Assembly: GCA_018398585.1 (NCBI GenBank)
Contig: JAGTTD010000009.1
Location: 13,645,193-13,709,192 of the forward strand
Length of the DNA: 64,000 nt
Reading direction: 5' to 3'
Source of the DNA: Simmondsia chinensis
Taxonomy: Eukaryota > Streptophyta > Magnoliopsida > Caryophyllales > Simmondsiaceae
Shown: positions 21,201 to 31,599 of the stretch, in pieces
How positions within the stretch are numbered: the stretch's first letter is position 1
How the letters are laid out: the number at the start of each line of letters is the position of its first letter
Made by a program: the position numbers and the translations under genes
The notes under the pieces: model-generated
Told to the model about the DNA's origin: nothing
What the model saw: only the letters and a program-made list of their open reading frames with translations
Databases searched by the model: none

Positions 21201-22175
21201 TGTTTTGGTTAAATTTGGTTCAGTCAGTGAGCCAGACCCAAACGCCTCAAGTAACAAATATTTGTAGCTCCTGGATGAGAGCGGAACTCGAGCTCTCCCT
21301 AAGAAAGCAACTGCTGGCGTGCTTAACCCGGTCTCTCTTGCAAAACAAGTAAGGCCCATCAGAGGGACCCGCAGGGGACTCATCCGATGCCTAAGTTAGT
21401 AGGAGAAGTGGCAGCAACAATAAATAAGTATGCGTAAGATAAATAATACCTGATGGACATGAGTGAGATGGCAACCGTGGAGGGGAGGGAACAAACCCGG
21501 GCCGCAGGAGAAAGAGGGGCGTGAGGTCCCGTCGAGAGAGTATGGGGTGTTGGACCCGAAGTAAGCGCCCAAGGGGCACGAGGCCCTGGATGGACTCGCA
21601 CTAGGTGGGGGAAGGAGAGAGACATGGGGACTTGGTTGGACTTGTTTGGATGAGGATAGTATCGGGCGGAGTTGTCCCCTAGAGCTTAGGTTGAATGAGG
21701 GGAGTGAGGCTGGTGTTTGTAGGAGAGGGGAATTCGGTTGGTGCTGGGCTGTAATGCAGGGTTGGGGTGGTATCGCCTGACTTTACTTAATGTGGGGGTG
21801 AAGTTAGATGGTTGGTTGGAGAGGAGGTGGTACCGCCTGGTTATGATTGGTTGAGAGAGGTGATGGTACTGCCTGGGTTTATGCACGATAGTAGAAGGAT
21901 GGTGAATGCACACCGTGGGTGGATTACCGTGGTGGTGGTGAAGGTAGGCGGTAGCAGGGGAAGATGATTGTACACCGAAGGTAGGTAGGCGGTAGCAGGG
22001 GAAGATGATTGCACACCGAAGGTAGGTAGGAGGGTAGTTGGGGTTAGCGGTACGATAGCTCTTCACGGTAAGCTTCATTAGTGAAGTGAGATTAGGGGGA
22101 GGTGTACCGCGTGGTGGCGCCAAGGTTAGCACCGCCATTGACCGGTTGACCTGCTAGCCTATTTTTATCCCAACA
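21201..22175 (-). mobile_element. element A 5' LTR
   Basis: 975 bases. On the minus strand it starts TGTTGGGATAAAAATAGGC at 22175. It contains repeated GGCGGTAG and GGTACCGCC-type words. The TATA region that is intact in element B (TATAAATA at 50598-50591) is degenerate here (TACAAACA near 21720). Confidence 0.75.
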
Positions 22176-22622
22176 AGTTGTGATACAAACCTCCCGTGTC
22201 ATCAGCTGCCAAGCCCTTCTCCATTATCATTTCCGCCAAACCACTATATATGGTGACAACACCTCAACACACACCCAACTACTGCCAGTGCTCACTCAGA
22301 GGTCTTCCCATTACTTGCCAAACAGCTCTGACGCAGACCTCTCGACACCATCAGCAGCCCCTTCTAAAACCTTCCATCATTGCCAAATCACCCTAGATAT
22401 TTTGTTAGATATTTTGTCTGTAAATAGAGAGAGATGAGTTAGGGCTAAGATATGTGATGAATTGTGTGTGTTTTCTTCTTCTTCTCCCCCAATTTCTAAA
22501 TCTATATCTTCTCTCCTTTCTCTTATGTTAATCCTTTATTATTCGAGCTCCTCTATCAATATATATCAATATTGGCTTGTGATTCCAATTGATTTGAGCT
22601 ATATTATATTTGGTTTGTACCA

Positions 22623-22636
22623 ATTGGTATCAGAGC
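22623..22636 (+). promoter_or_regulatory. tRNA-Met-type primer-binding site (element D)
   Basis: ATTGGTATCAGAGC directly follows the 5' LTR, the standard plant tRNA-iMet primer sequence. Confidence 0.85.
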
Positions 22637-23175
22637 AAGGCAATATATGGCACCGATCACCATCATCGTCAATCAGCTCATGACCGACCACTGATCAGCC
22701 ACTCACAGTGTTTCCCGAGCAATTCATCGTCATCGTCATCACCCAACATCACCCAAAACCCAACTCATTCATCATCAACAACAGCTGATATTCAGGCTCC
22801 AAACCCAAACCCGATCATCAGCCAAACCCAAAACCAAATCCGATGATCATCATCATCATCGAAACTATTCATCATCATTACTGCCTCTCTTCATCACCGA
22901 TCATTGGCTCACCATCACTTGGTATCATCAATCGATAGTTGATGTTCACTGTTTTCATCACCCCACCTCCGTCACCACCTTATCTCCGATCAGACCAAGA
23001 TAGCACCTCCGTTCACTACCCATCATCATCAACCCTCACCAAGCACGATCGCTCTCCAATCATCACCTCCGGTAGTTATCAAAGCGTCAAACACCAGTCA
23101 TCACCCGACCTACACACAAGGTGTTCGACGAAATGCCTTAACGAACCCTCAGTTCACTACCGATTTTTCATCACC

Positions 23176-24060
23176 ATGGCTACTTCCAGCAACGCAAAAG
23201 GTAATTACCAAGCTCTGACCCGATTTACTAAGATCGAATTTTCTAGATATGGTGTGGAAGGGTAGTTACATCGTTGTGAGAGGCACTTGGGTGCCCTGAG
23301 CAACTACCTCACGGAGCTCATGAATCTTCACCAAACGGGAAATGTTGGCGAGTACTTGAGCCGACTTGAGTCCCTAGTGGACAAATGTGGGTTGATGGAA
23401 GAACAGAAGATTAAGGTGATGATAGGCGGCCTGTGGGAAGAGATAGTCAAAGGTGTTCTCTTATTTAAGCCCTAAAAAATGAATGACGCCAAATTGCTGG
23501 CCAAGCATCAAGAGCGCAATCTCGCCTATCTTGAAAAGTTAGCTGGCAAAGGTCTCTGGGAGCAATGCCAATCATGCCCATGCCAAGCCCTGTGAGGGCC
23601 CTTACCGCCAACCTTTCACCACGCCTACCCTAGCAGCTGTTACTGCCAACGGATGGCACACCTCCGAGCTAGCTAAGTATGATGCCTACCGTAGTTGTTA
23701 AGGATGATGCTTCTCCTTCACAGCCAATCCTAGATCCGGGACCAAATCGAGTCCTAGGTGCCACCATTGCCCCACTTCTTGGCATCTCCATGGATGCCGC
23801 CAATCTCTGTACTCTAGACTCTATCTCGCCTCTACTACTCTCAGCGATTACAGAACTGCCAACTGGGACAGATCCTCTAGTGCATCCACAACTGCTTTCA
23901 AAATTTGAGGATGTTGTCACAACTTCTGCCAAGCTTCCACTATCCCGCTAGTTCATCGAGCACCGAGTACCTCTTAAGGATAGTACCTCGCCATTTTTAG
24001 AAAGATGTCTTACAGCTCATGTCTTACTAAAGCTCCAAAAGTAAGTATTTGAACCAGGAG
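23176..24060 (+). pseudogene. gag and pol-start remnant of element D
   Basis: The frame starts MATSSNAKGNYQALTRFTKI at 23176 and includes IEFSRYGVEG, a stop, then LHRCERHLGALSNYL: gypsy Gag, where the stop replaces the usual Trp of VEGWL. EYLSRLESLVDKCGL and GVLLFKP are typical Gag landmarks. After frameshifts a frame at 23679-23951 ends LLSKFEDVVTTSAKLPLSR, then FIEHRVPLKD after a stop; this is the linker just before gypsy reverse transcriptase. Protease and nearly all of pol are deleted. Short, broken and not functional. Confidence 0.65.
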
Positions 24061-24089
24061 GATTATCTACACTTCTGAGTTGGCTAGGT

Positions 24090-24324
24090 GTCCATGACCC
24101 TTGAGGACAAGGGTCTTTGGAGGGGAAAGAAGTGATACGAGCCAAAGTGGGATTAGGCTTACAAAAGGACGCTATCTCATTAGTCCCCACCCACCTGGGT
24201 CACTACCACCAATTTCTCTACCTACCTAATAGACACCCGCCAAGCTCACCTCAGGCATACACATATAGGGCGGTGACCCTTCTCTAGATCCTTAAGGACG
24301 AGGATTTTTTCAGGAGGGCGGTAT
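24090..24324 (+). other. duplicated polypurine/LTR-edge region (element D)
   Basis: CCTTGAGGACAAGGGTCTTT, then GGAGGGGAAAGAAG and TGATACGAGCC (24103-24143) look like a polypurine tract and LTR start. The similar CCTTAAGGACGAGGATTTTT, then CAGGAGGGCGGTAT and TGATAAAAACC follows at 24290-24335, where the LTR matching the 5' copy really begins. The first may be the edge of an earlier or related element. Confidence 0.5.
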
Positions 24325-24989
24325 TGATAAAAACCTGGTGTCTCATCAACCACCAAGCCCTTCTCCACTACTACCGCCAAGACCTGTATCGCCATCATTC
24401 CCGTTAGACCACTATATAGGCGACAACACCTCAACATACACCCAGCTACCTCTAATGCTCACTCAGAGGTCTTCCCCTGACTCGCCAAATAGCTCTGATG
24501 CAGACCTCTCGCCACCATCAGCAGCCCCTTCTAGATCCTTCCATCATTATCACATCACCCTAGATATTTTGTCTATTAATAGGGAGAGATGAGTTAGGGT
24601 TGAGATATGTGATGAATTGTGTGTGTTTTCTTCTTCTTCTCCCCCAAACTCTAAATCTATGTCTTCTCCCCTTTGTCTTATATAAATCCTCCATTATTGG
24701 AGCTCCTCTATCAATATATATCTATATTAGCTTGTGATTTCAATTGATTTGAGCTATCAGGTTGCACTTGAACTTGGTTGCCTACATACCCTTTTAAGGG
24801 ATCGAGCTGTTTATCGTTCAACTTCATGTCTAAATTTGATTTAGAGGTGTTGGATCCCATTTAGCAAATTAAAGCACGTTCTATCCAACTCATTTATATT
24901 TTCCCTTTTTTAACTTTGTGCTCAAGATCTTTCTTGTCGTTTTGTGCCCTTGTTAAATCAACCTTAATTGCAGGTTACCCTTGGTTAAA

Positions 24990-25717
24990 CCATCTGATTC
25001 CGGCATTTCATGTTTGATATGTTTTTTTTTAATTGCTACTGCACTTGTCATTTAATCTCGGGTTCGTACGTACCTTTTTTGGAATCAAGTCAATGTAATT
25101 CTAAAAATAGAATATTTAGAATTTTCCAATTTGATTTTTTTAATACTTGTAACCCGCACCCAATTTTTTTATCTTGGGTTTCCTATGTACCCTTTTCGAG
25201 ATCAAGTTCACGTAGTTCTAAAAAATAGAACATTGTTGGTTTTTAATTTGATTCTAAATACTTGCACCCGCATCCAATTTTTATTTTAGGTTTTCTACGT
25301 ACCCTTTCTGGGGTCAAGTTAATGTAGTTCTTAAATAGAACTGTGAAAATTTTCAAATTTGATATTTGTTTTTAGATGTTTGTAACCACACCCAAGTTCT
25401 TATGTTGGGTTTCCTACGTACTCTTCTCGGCATCAGGTTCATGTAGTTCTTATAGTAGAACAACGTAAATTTCAATTTGATTTTCAAACATTTGCAGCCG
25501 TATCCAACTTTTTTCATTGGGTTTCCTACATACACTTGCCGGGATCATTTTACTGTAGTTCTAAAAAAATAGAATATTGAGATTTTCAAATTTAATTTTT
25601 AAACAGTTGTAATTGCACTCAATTATTTATTTCGGGTTTCCTACGTACCGTTTTCGGAATTAGGTTAATGGAGTTCTAGAAAGTATAATATCAAAAATTT
25701 TCGGTTTGATTTAAACA
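24990..25717 (+). repeat. tandem repeat of about 115 bases in the family C LTR (array 2)
   Basis: About six units, each with GGGTTTCCTACGTACCC, a GATCAGGTT-type word, a TGTAGTTCT, a short AAATAGAACA and a 'gcacccaa' word. The same units flank element B (42230-42372 and 51265-51440). Confidence 0.85.
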
Positions 25718-25725
25718 TTTGCAAG

Positions 25726-28700
25726 TAGTGGTGGCCGTGGGCCGGGCCGGGCCCGAGGGCCTCCAGGGCCAGGACCGGCCCGGGACCAAGCCCGGGCCCG
25801 CTACAGTGCGGGGCCCGGCCTTTTTAACTAAATTAAAAAAAATTAAAAAATACATAGTCGTTTTGTACTAAAATTATTGTAATTCATTGATAAATAATAT
25901 GAGATACAAATATATTTCTTTCCAAGTATACATGTTCAAAAAAAATAATACTAAATATATATAATAAATAAAATACAATATACAACAAGTAATTATGAAA
26001 AAAATATCAGTAAATAAATAACGTATCAAATACAAATACAAAGTTGGGGCCTAATATTTAAAAATACAAATTTATTTATCAAAAAATATAAAGTTTGACA
26101 TATGGAGTGTGCGGTCATCTTTTGACGTAAATATTTGAAAGTAAATAATTAACATACAAAAGTCTTGAATCTTGATATCAGTCATATCGGGGGGTTTCTA
26201 TGCCATCATTTGACGTATTAGTTGTGCGGTCGTCTTCTTCATCGCTCGATAAATCCATCTTCATTCTCTGTTGATCTCTTGCCTCAGCTAGCAGCCAATC
26301 CTTCAAGCACACGGACATCTCCAAGCTCGACTGCGATAGCTTCGCCCTCTTCGTTCCAAGCAACCTGCCACCAAGACTGAAAGCACACTCCGATGCTACT
26401 GAAGACACCGGGCAACTTAGTATATCACGTGCCACGGTGGAAAGCACGGGATACTGGGTTTGGTTTGTGTTCCACCATTGCAACAAATCAAAATTCAGGT
26501 TGGCCGGCGGCCCGAAAATATGGACCATCGGTGTCCGCAAATAATAATCTAACTCGTCACATGATGTGGGGGCTGCTGTGGGCGTAAATTGCTCCAACAA
26601 TTTCCACGAATATGACGTGTGTGAACTACTTCCACTAGATGTGGAAGATCCTACTGCAGCAGTACTAGGATTATTGGACGCAAATTGACGGGAATATTAA
26701 GAAAATAAACTATGCAAGTCGTTATCGACATCGGCAATGAAAGTGTCGAAATTAAGAGAAGGATTCAAATACGTGAAAAAATGTTGGCAAAACAAGTTGA
26801 AACCTGAGCGTTTACAACGAGGGTCTAAAATAGTTGCAAAGCAGTAAGTAAGAGGTAGTTCAGAAAAATATTTGGCAAGCTTTTCTTTCATTGCCGCAAT
26901 CGATCCGAACAAAATGGGGTTAGATTGATTACCCACCATCCAATTTACAATATCAAGCAATGTTGATATTGCTTGAGGCATGGTCGGATAGTAGTAACCC
27001 GAAAAAAATGTTGTCGCGTCTTTAAACATGCTAAAAAATTTACAAATTTCATCTATTGTCTCCCAATGTATACCGTCTAGGTTATAATCGCGCCATTCTA
27101 CACAATTTTCCTGGGCGAATTCCATCAGAGCGTCTTTGTATGGTAGAATGTGCTCTAACATTACTACCGTAGACGACCACTTAGTCTTGGAGTCTAATTT
27201 AAATTGTTTATATTCTATGTTATGCAACCTACATACATTTTTAAATCTTTTTTTCCTAGCGACGGATGCTTTAATTGATATTATTACAGATCTTAAGGTG
27301 GCAAGGGATGCGTCTATAAGATCTAAACCATCCATTACCATTAAATGCAAAATGTGATAGATGCAACGAATATGAAAACACTTCCCACCTAACATGGGTC
27401 TCATTTTCCTAATTAAATGTGCTACGGATGCAGTGTTATTGGAAGCATTGTCAAACGTAATACTGAAGATACGTTGTTCTATGCCCCAATCGCGAACTGC
27501 CGACATAATCACACCCGTAATTACCTCGGCAGTATAGGGGCAATCTAAAAGCCCAAAATGAATTATTCTCTTTTGGATGATGAAGGATTCATAGGTCCAG
27601 TGTGCCGTTATGCACTTATAAGGTTGGCCGGATTTGGACGTCCATGCGTCCGACGTCAACGAGAACATGCTCGTGTTCGTCGCAAAAAGTATATGTATCC
27701 CAATTTTAAGATTGTGGTACAACGTAAAAGCGTCCCGCTTTACGGTGTTCCGAGGAATCCTCACAATTGCGGGGTTCACATTTCGTTGGAGGTAGTCGAC
27801 GAAATGTGGGTTTTCGCCGGTACTAAAAGGCCTTTCACTCAAAATTATATATTTAGCTAGCCCCCTACGGTTGTTCTCCTGAGAGAACCTAAAATTAGCA
27901 AGTGCACCGGTCACTTGCTGTACTAAACGTTGTTGGCTCTTTTCCGGGAATTGCTCGGGGTGGCACCTAAGTATATGTCTATTTAGTGTGCCCTTCCCAC
28001 TGCCGGGTTGATGGCTAAAATTCTGAGGTGGGTCACATAATTTACAGGTTATTTTATTAGTTGTCTTATTAAGGGTAAAGTGCTTCCATACCCCACTAGT
28101 TGTACGCCTACTAGTCAAGGTACTAGTTTCAGGCTGGGCATCTGTGGTGGGGGTGGGTTCCTCATCAGTTTGTGAGTCTCCAACCCCACCACTACCTGAC
28201 TCATGATAATCTTGTGGTTGTAAAAAGTTATAATCTATGCTATCATCAGGGTATTGGGGTGTTGGGTCTGGTTATATAAAAGCTTATTCTTCAGTATCAA
28301 GTAAGACAATTCTAGTCCTTTTAGGGATTCTGGGTGGCCGAGAAGAGCTAGAACTAGCACGACCGGCTCCAGATGATGAAGAGTTGTGTGCCATATTAGT
28401 ATAAATGATTATTATTTATAAAATACAAATAGTAATGCAAATTAAATAACTAAAAATGCGAATCAAAAAAAATTACGATACTAAAATTACTGAAACGAGA
28501 GAACAATGAAATTCACACTTCAGCCAAATACTTTACGAACTTCGAACTTTAGAGCACAATTTTGCAATTAGCAAATTAGAGAAGATGGGAGATGATGAAT
28601 GTATAGAGAGAGATGAGAGAATTGAAGATTTTGTGAGAAAATGAGTTGGAGAGGTTTAAGTATTTATAAAAAAAAATATATAAATTTTTTTTTTTTTGTA

Positions 28701-28878
28701 AAAAAAGAGCCGTTGGCTCTTTTGGGCCGGCCCCAGCTCACGGGCCGGGCCCAGGCCCCAAAAAAAACAGGCCCGAGGCCCGGCCCGGCCCGCTACAGTG
28801 CCGTGCGGGCCGGGCCGGGCCATAAACAGGCCGGACCGAGCCGGTTTCCGGGCCGACCCGGTTCGTTGGCCACCACTA
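25726..28878 (-). mobile_element. hAT transposon copy 2, both ends present
   Basis: Termini TAGTGGTGGCC (25726) and GGCCACCACTA (28878) are perfect inverted repeats of 11 bases. They are flanked by a perfect 8-base duplication TTTGCAAG (25718-25725 and 28879-28886), the hAT hallmark. The element is 3153 bases. Subterminal regions on both sides are rich in GGGCCGGGCC-type palindromes. It sits in the family C LTR and encodes one transposase on the minus strand. Ends and duplication are intact, so the ends could in principle be recognised if a transposase were supplied elsewhere. Confidence 0.95.
26178..28394 (-). pseudogene. hAT transposase, full length, three in-frame stops
   Basis: From the ATG at 28394 to the stop at 26178 the frame never shifts: 738 codons with stops at codons 37, 41 and 566 (TAA each; 28284-28286, 28272-28274 and 26697-26699). 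A Ser-rich N-terminus (MAHNSSSSGAGRASSSSSR) leads to a BED zinc finger around residues 98-145 (GVWKHF, CKLC, HILRCH). The RNase H-fold core includes SDAWTSKSGQPYKCITAHW and GIEQRIFSITFDNASNNTAS. The C-terminal hAT dimerisation segment is VARDILSCPVSSVASECAFS, then GGRLL. An acidic tail follows. All conserved blocks are present, so inactivation is recent compared with copy 1. It would bind the terminal repeats and catalyse cut-and-paste in the nucleus. Confidence 0.88.
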
Positions 28879-29179
28879 TTTGCAAGTGCTCCAGAAATAT
28901 TTTATCTTTTTACTGTAGCTTTTAACAGTTCTTTTGTTTTCTTTTTACTGTTTAAAATAATAAAATTAAATAAATTTACATTTTTTTTTAAAAAGAAAAG
29001 GATTGACAGTACAGTACCGTCCCCTTTTTCTTTTAATGTAATAACGAAACTGTTGAGAAAATTTCACTAATTCAAATAAGTTTAATTGGAACAATTAAAT
29101 TCCGAGAATCTGAAAAAGCTCATTTGAGTATTGGATCAATTACGTTCCAAAGACCTGAAAGAGTCAGTATAAGGGGCTC

Positions 29180-29490
29180 AAATCGCTAGGTTTCGTGGAT
29201 TCGTTAGAATCCATAGATCCGTTGGAATCCGTATAGAATGTTGAAACCGCTAGGCTTCGTGGACCAGTTAGAGTCCATATAACATGGTTGATCTGCTAGA
29301 ATCCATGGACCGCTAGAGTCCATATAATTTGTTAGATCTGCTAAAATCTATGGACCCGCTAGAGTTCTAATTTTTAAACCACTAGGCTTGTTGGAACCAT
29401 TAGAGTCCGTATAATTTGTTGGAACCGCTAGATTTTATTAGACCCGTTCGAGTCCATTTAAAAGTTTGGAACCATGAGATCCTGAAGGCT
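29180..29490 (+). repeat. tandem repeat of about 55 bases in the family C LTR (array 3)
   Basis: Units of the kind GGACCCGCTAGAGTCCATA, then TAATTTGTTGGA and ACCGCTAGA recur five to six times and form foldbacks around CTAGAGTC/GGACTCTAG-like words. The same array occurs at 51960-52335. It is followed by a 26-base-scale A run near 29492. Confidence 0.8.
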
Positions 29491-30629
29491 CAAAAAAAAA
29501 AAAAAAAAAAAAAAATTATGTTCTGCCCGACATGAATTTTTTCAGTTCCACTATAGGCATGATATTTTCAAAAAAATCAAATTTAACCAACTTGAATTAT
29601 TATTATTTTTTTTTTTCGTTTTGAATAAAATATCAAATTTTGGGGTTGAAGAAAGTGAGAGAGATAGTAGAGAAAACCATGAAGAAGAGAAAAGATAGTA
29701 GACAAAACTGTTAAAAGAAGAACTTATCTGCGATGTATCAGCAACTTTCGTTTTTTACCTCTTATCAATTGACACAAGTATTTGATTTAAACTTTAATGT
29801 TGATTTTTGTTTCCTTCTTTCCCTACTTTTTCTTCCTCTGCCGCAGCCCTTCTCTTGGGATTTTTTTTTTTTTTTTTTTTTTTTTGTGGTGAACTCATCT
29901 CCCTGCATTTTGTAGAGTATACCAAAAGGAATCACCACCCCCACCATTTCGTTGGTTAAGGAACGAGCGGGAGTGTCATGGGTCATCTCTCTCATTTCAT
30001 GGGTTTTTTTCCTTCTTTTTCTTTTATTTATTATCTTTTTCAACCAATTTATGTTAAGTAAAATTTCTTTTATATTTAATTTATGTTGGGCTGAGCAATT
30101 ATTCGGTCTACGTTATTCAAATATATTCTTTTTTTGGACTTATATTATCATGAGACCCTTTTTTGGCCTTCTCTAATTTGAACCATAAACACTGTAACTT
30201 TGAGCATTTTCATATTTGCATAGGTCCACCCATATTTATTTAAGGTTAACCTATAACATGTAATTTTTATAAATACCACCTCTGAAGGCTAGTATTTAAA
30301 ACTGTAAAAATTTCATGCTCAACGCGTGCCAAAAATTATGTTGATAAAAAATATAAAATTTGCAAAAATATGAATTTTCCTATATACGAGGTGTACATCG
30401 GTTTTATTAATTTAGGAAATGACCCTATTCGTAGTGATATACACCCTTAATTACATCTCCCTTAGAAGAATACCCTTTTACTCCGACTGATGATATATTT
30501 ATGTTTTAATTAATCAACGAAGTGACTAGATAATTAATTCGTTTTAACTCCACAAGAGACATTTGAGGTGTCGTTTGTACTTAGGTTTGATTTGAAAAGT
30601 ATTTCGGATTTAGTCTTGACTTGGAAGTC

Positions 30630-31001
30630 TGTCATGATTGTAATAGGTAGGTTTAGTATTAAGTCATGAGTATAAGTGTCCTTGTATTGTATTAGTTAGT
30701 ATTGGAGGTAATGTTAGTTACAAGCTAGTTAGTTAGGGAGATTCTTATAGTTAGATTGAGTTGTAGTTATCTTGTTAACCCATTAGTTAGTACATTAGTT
30801 AGATATCTTCCTAGGCTTTAGCTAGTATAAATAATTGTTCTTTAGCATGTAATCATCATTCAATGAATACAACAATCTTACTTCCTTACTTTTCTCTACT
30901 CTCTCTAATTCTCATCTCTATCTCATCTCTTTCTCAATTCTTCCTCTCCCCAAACTCTAATTCTCTTAGTCATGATCCAAGTTCCACCTCGGGTCATGAC
31001 A
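30630..31001 (+). mobile_element. element E 5' LTR (372 bases)
   Basis: It begins TGTCATGATTG and ends GGTCATGACA at 31001, with 8-base inverted termini. A TATA-like TATAAATAATT lies near 30827, and a primer site follows. No 3' partner LTR is visible, so only the 5' end of the element survives. Confidence 0.75.
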
Positions 31002-31017
31002 ACTGGTATCAAAGCTC
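31002..31017 (+). promoter_or_regulatory. tRNA-Met-type primer-binding site (element E)
   Basis: ACTGGTATCAAAGCTC follows the LTR end directly, which confirms LTR identity and the plus orientation. Confidence 0.8.
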
Positions 31018-31253
31018 AATCTTGAGCACCCAAAAACTCACAAAATTGAATGCAATTTGATCAAAGTTGGGTCAAGATTTCAGATTCAAGTCGATCAAGA
31101 ATTGTACTTCACATTGTATTGAAATTCAGTTGTTGCGTAGGAGCAAGAATTCAATTCAAAACTTGCTATTCTTGTGTTCATAATTGTCAAGCTAGATGCA
31201 CTACACTCATACACTTGGTTCTTGTGGTACTTAAAGCCTTACATCAAGACAAA

Positions 31254-31592
31254 ATGGGAGCCGCAACTATACTCTTGGTAAGAATCTTGAAAGCCCTTGA
31301 CCCCATCACCAAAAATATCCTCCATCATGTCTTTAATCCCTATGGTCATATTGAAGAAATGAAAATCAATTCAATAACTAACCAAGAAATTGAAGCCTAT
31401 GTGACACATTCTTCAATAAACCAAGCTACCTTAGCAATTGTTCACCTACATGGAAGAAACATCTATGACAATTGTTGTATGTTAGATGTTAAATTCTTCA
31501 ATCCTTGGGTAAAAATTGGAGAAACAAAAAGAATTCCTTCAAATGAGCCTTTGAGTACGCAAGCTCTTCAACATAAATTCAGCTCTTACTGA
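31254..31592 (+). CDS. PTB-like RRM reading frame just inside element E
   Basis: I take the start as the ATG at 31254 (MGAATILLVRILKALDPITK); the frame stays open further upstream to 31050, but that part resembles leader sequence. The product is about 112 residues. ITKNILHHVFNPYGHIEEMK and HGRNIYDNCCMLDVKFFNP, with about 40 residues between, correspond closely in order and spacing to an RRM of polypyrimidine-tract-binding proteins (typical words: VFSPYG and GRNIYDGCCQLDIQFSN). The family binds pyrimidine-rich RNA. Here the frame sits where Gag should start, 250 bases after the primer site, and ends near the junction with inverted element F. It could be captured host sequence or an RRM-containing retroelement protein. 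Whether it is expressed is unknown. Confidence 0.6.
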   Translation: MGAATILLVRILKALDPITKNILHHVFNPYGHIEEMKINSITNQEIEAYVTHSSINQATLAIVHLHGRNIYDNCCMLDVKFFNPWVKIGETKRIPSNEPLSTQALQHKFSSY

Positions 31593-31599
31593 AAAAACA

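Larger units (their letters stand above)
14222..22175 (-). mobile_element. element A: non-autonomous Tat-type LTR retrotransposon
   Basis: Two direct LTRs bound it, 14222-15101 and 21201-22175. On the minus strand each begins TGTTGGGATAAAAATAGGC and ends AACCGAAACA or AACCAAAACA. Orientation is set by the sequence next to the right LTR, GGTGCCGTCTGTGGGAAAG on the minus strand (primer-site type), and by a G-rich tract, GAGTGGGGGGCTAAC, before the left LTR. Flanks are GGTTG (14217-14221) and AGTTG (22176-22180), a 5-base duplication with one change. I find no gag or pol. The content is a leader with short repeats, a hairpin-repeat array and an antisense gene. Element B has the same plan. Confidence 0.8.
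22181..24759 (+). mobile_element. element D: internally deleted gypsy retrotransposon
   Basis: LTRs are 22181-22622 and 24325-24759, starting TGATA(A/C)AAACC and, in the 3' copy, ending GAGCTATCA. The right target duplication is GGTTG (24760-24764). The left copy is AGTTG (22176-22180), or GGTTG at 14217-14221 beyond element A. The primer site ATTGGTATCAGAGC is at 22623-22636. At 2.6 kb it keeps a gag fragment and the start of pol only, so it depended on a full relative. Confidence 0.75.
13082..30324 (+). mobile_element. long LTR (family C) of element J, split by three nested insertions
   Basis: The LTR starts (G)GTTGAGCATGAA at 13082, after a polypurine tract, and ends TTCATGCTCAAC(G) at 30324: inverted termini with one base mutated at each end. 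Its parts are 13082-14221, 24765-25725 and 28887-30324, about 3.5 kb in all. Between them sit elements A, D and a hAT, each with its target duplication, so the reading across junctions is well supported. The length is in the range known for Ogre/Tat LTRs. It contains three different internal tandem-repeat arrays. Other copies lie at 5459-6060, 30325-33484 and 42203-53341. Confidence 0.75.

Noticed and set aside
22462..23265. Ser/His/Pro-rich frames in element D
   Set aside because: They cross the LTR end, the primer site and CATCAT-rich leader, so they cannot be genuine proteins. Only the Gag frame from 23176 has family support.
27136..27860. Plus-strand open frames across the hAT element
   Set aside because: They are shadows of the transposase gene on the minus strand, which has all the conserved hAT blocks. 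The same shadow occurs in copy 1 (7741-7983).
28641..29070. Small frames near the right end of the hAT
   Set aside because: They are made of GC-rich subterminal repeats and cross the transposon border.
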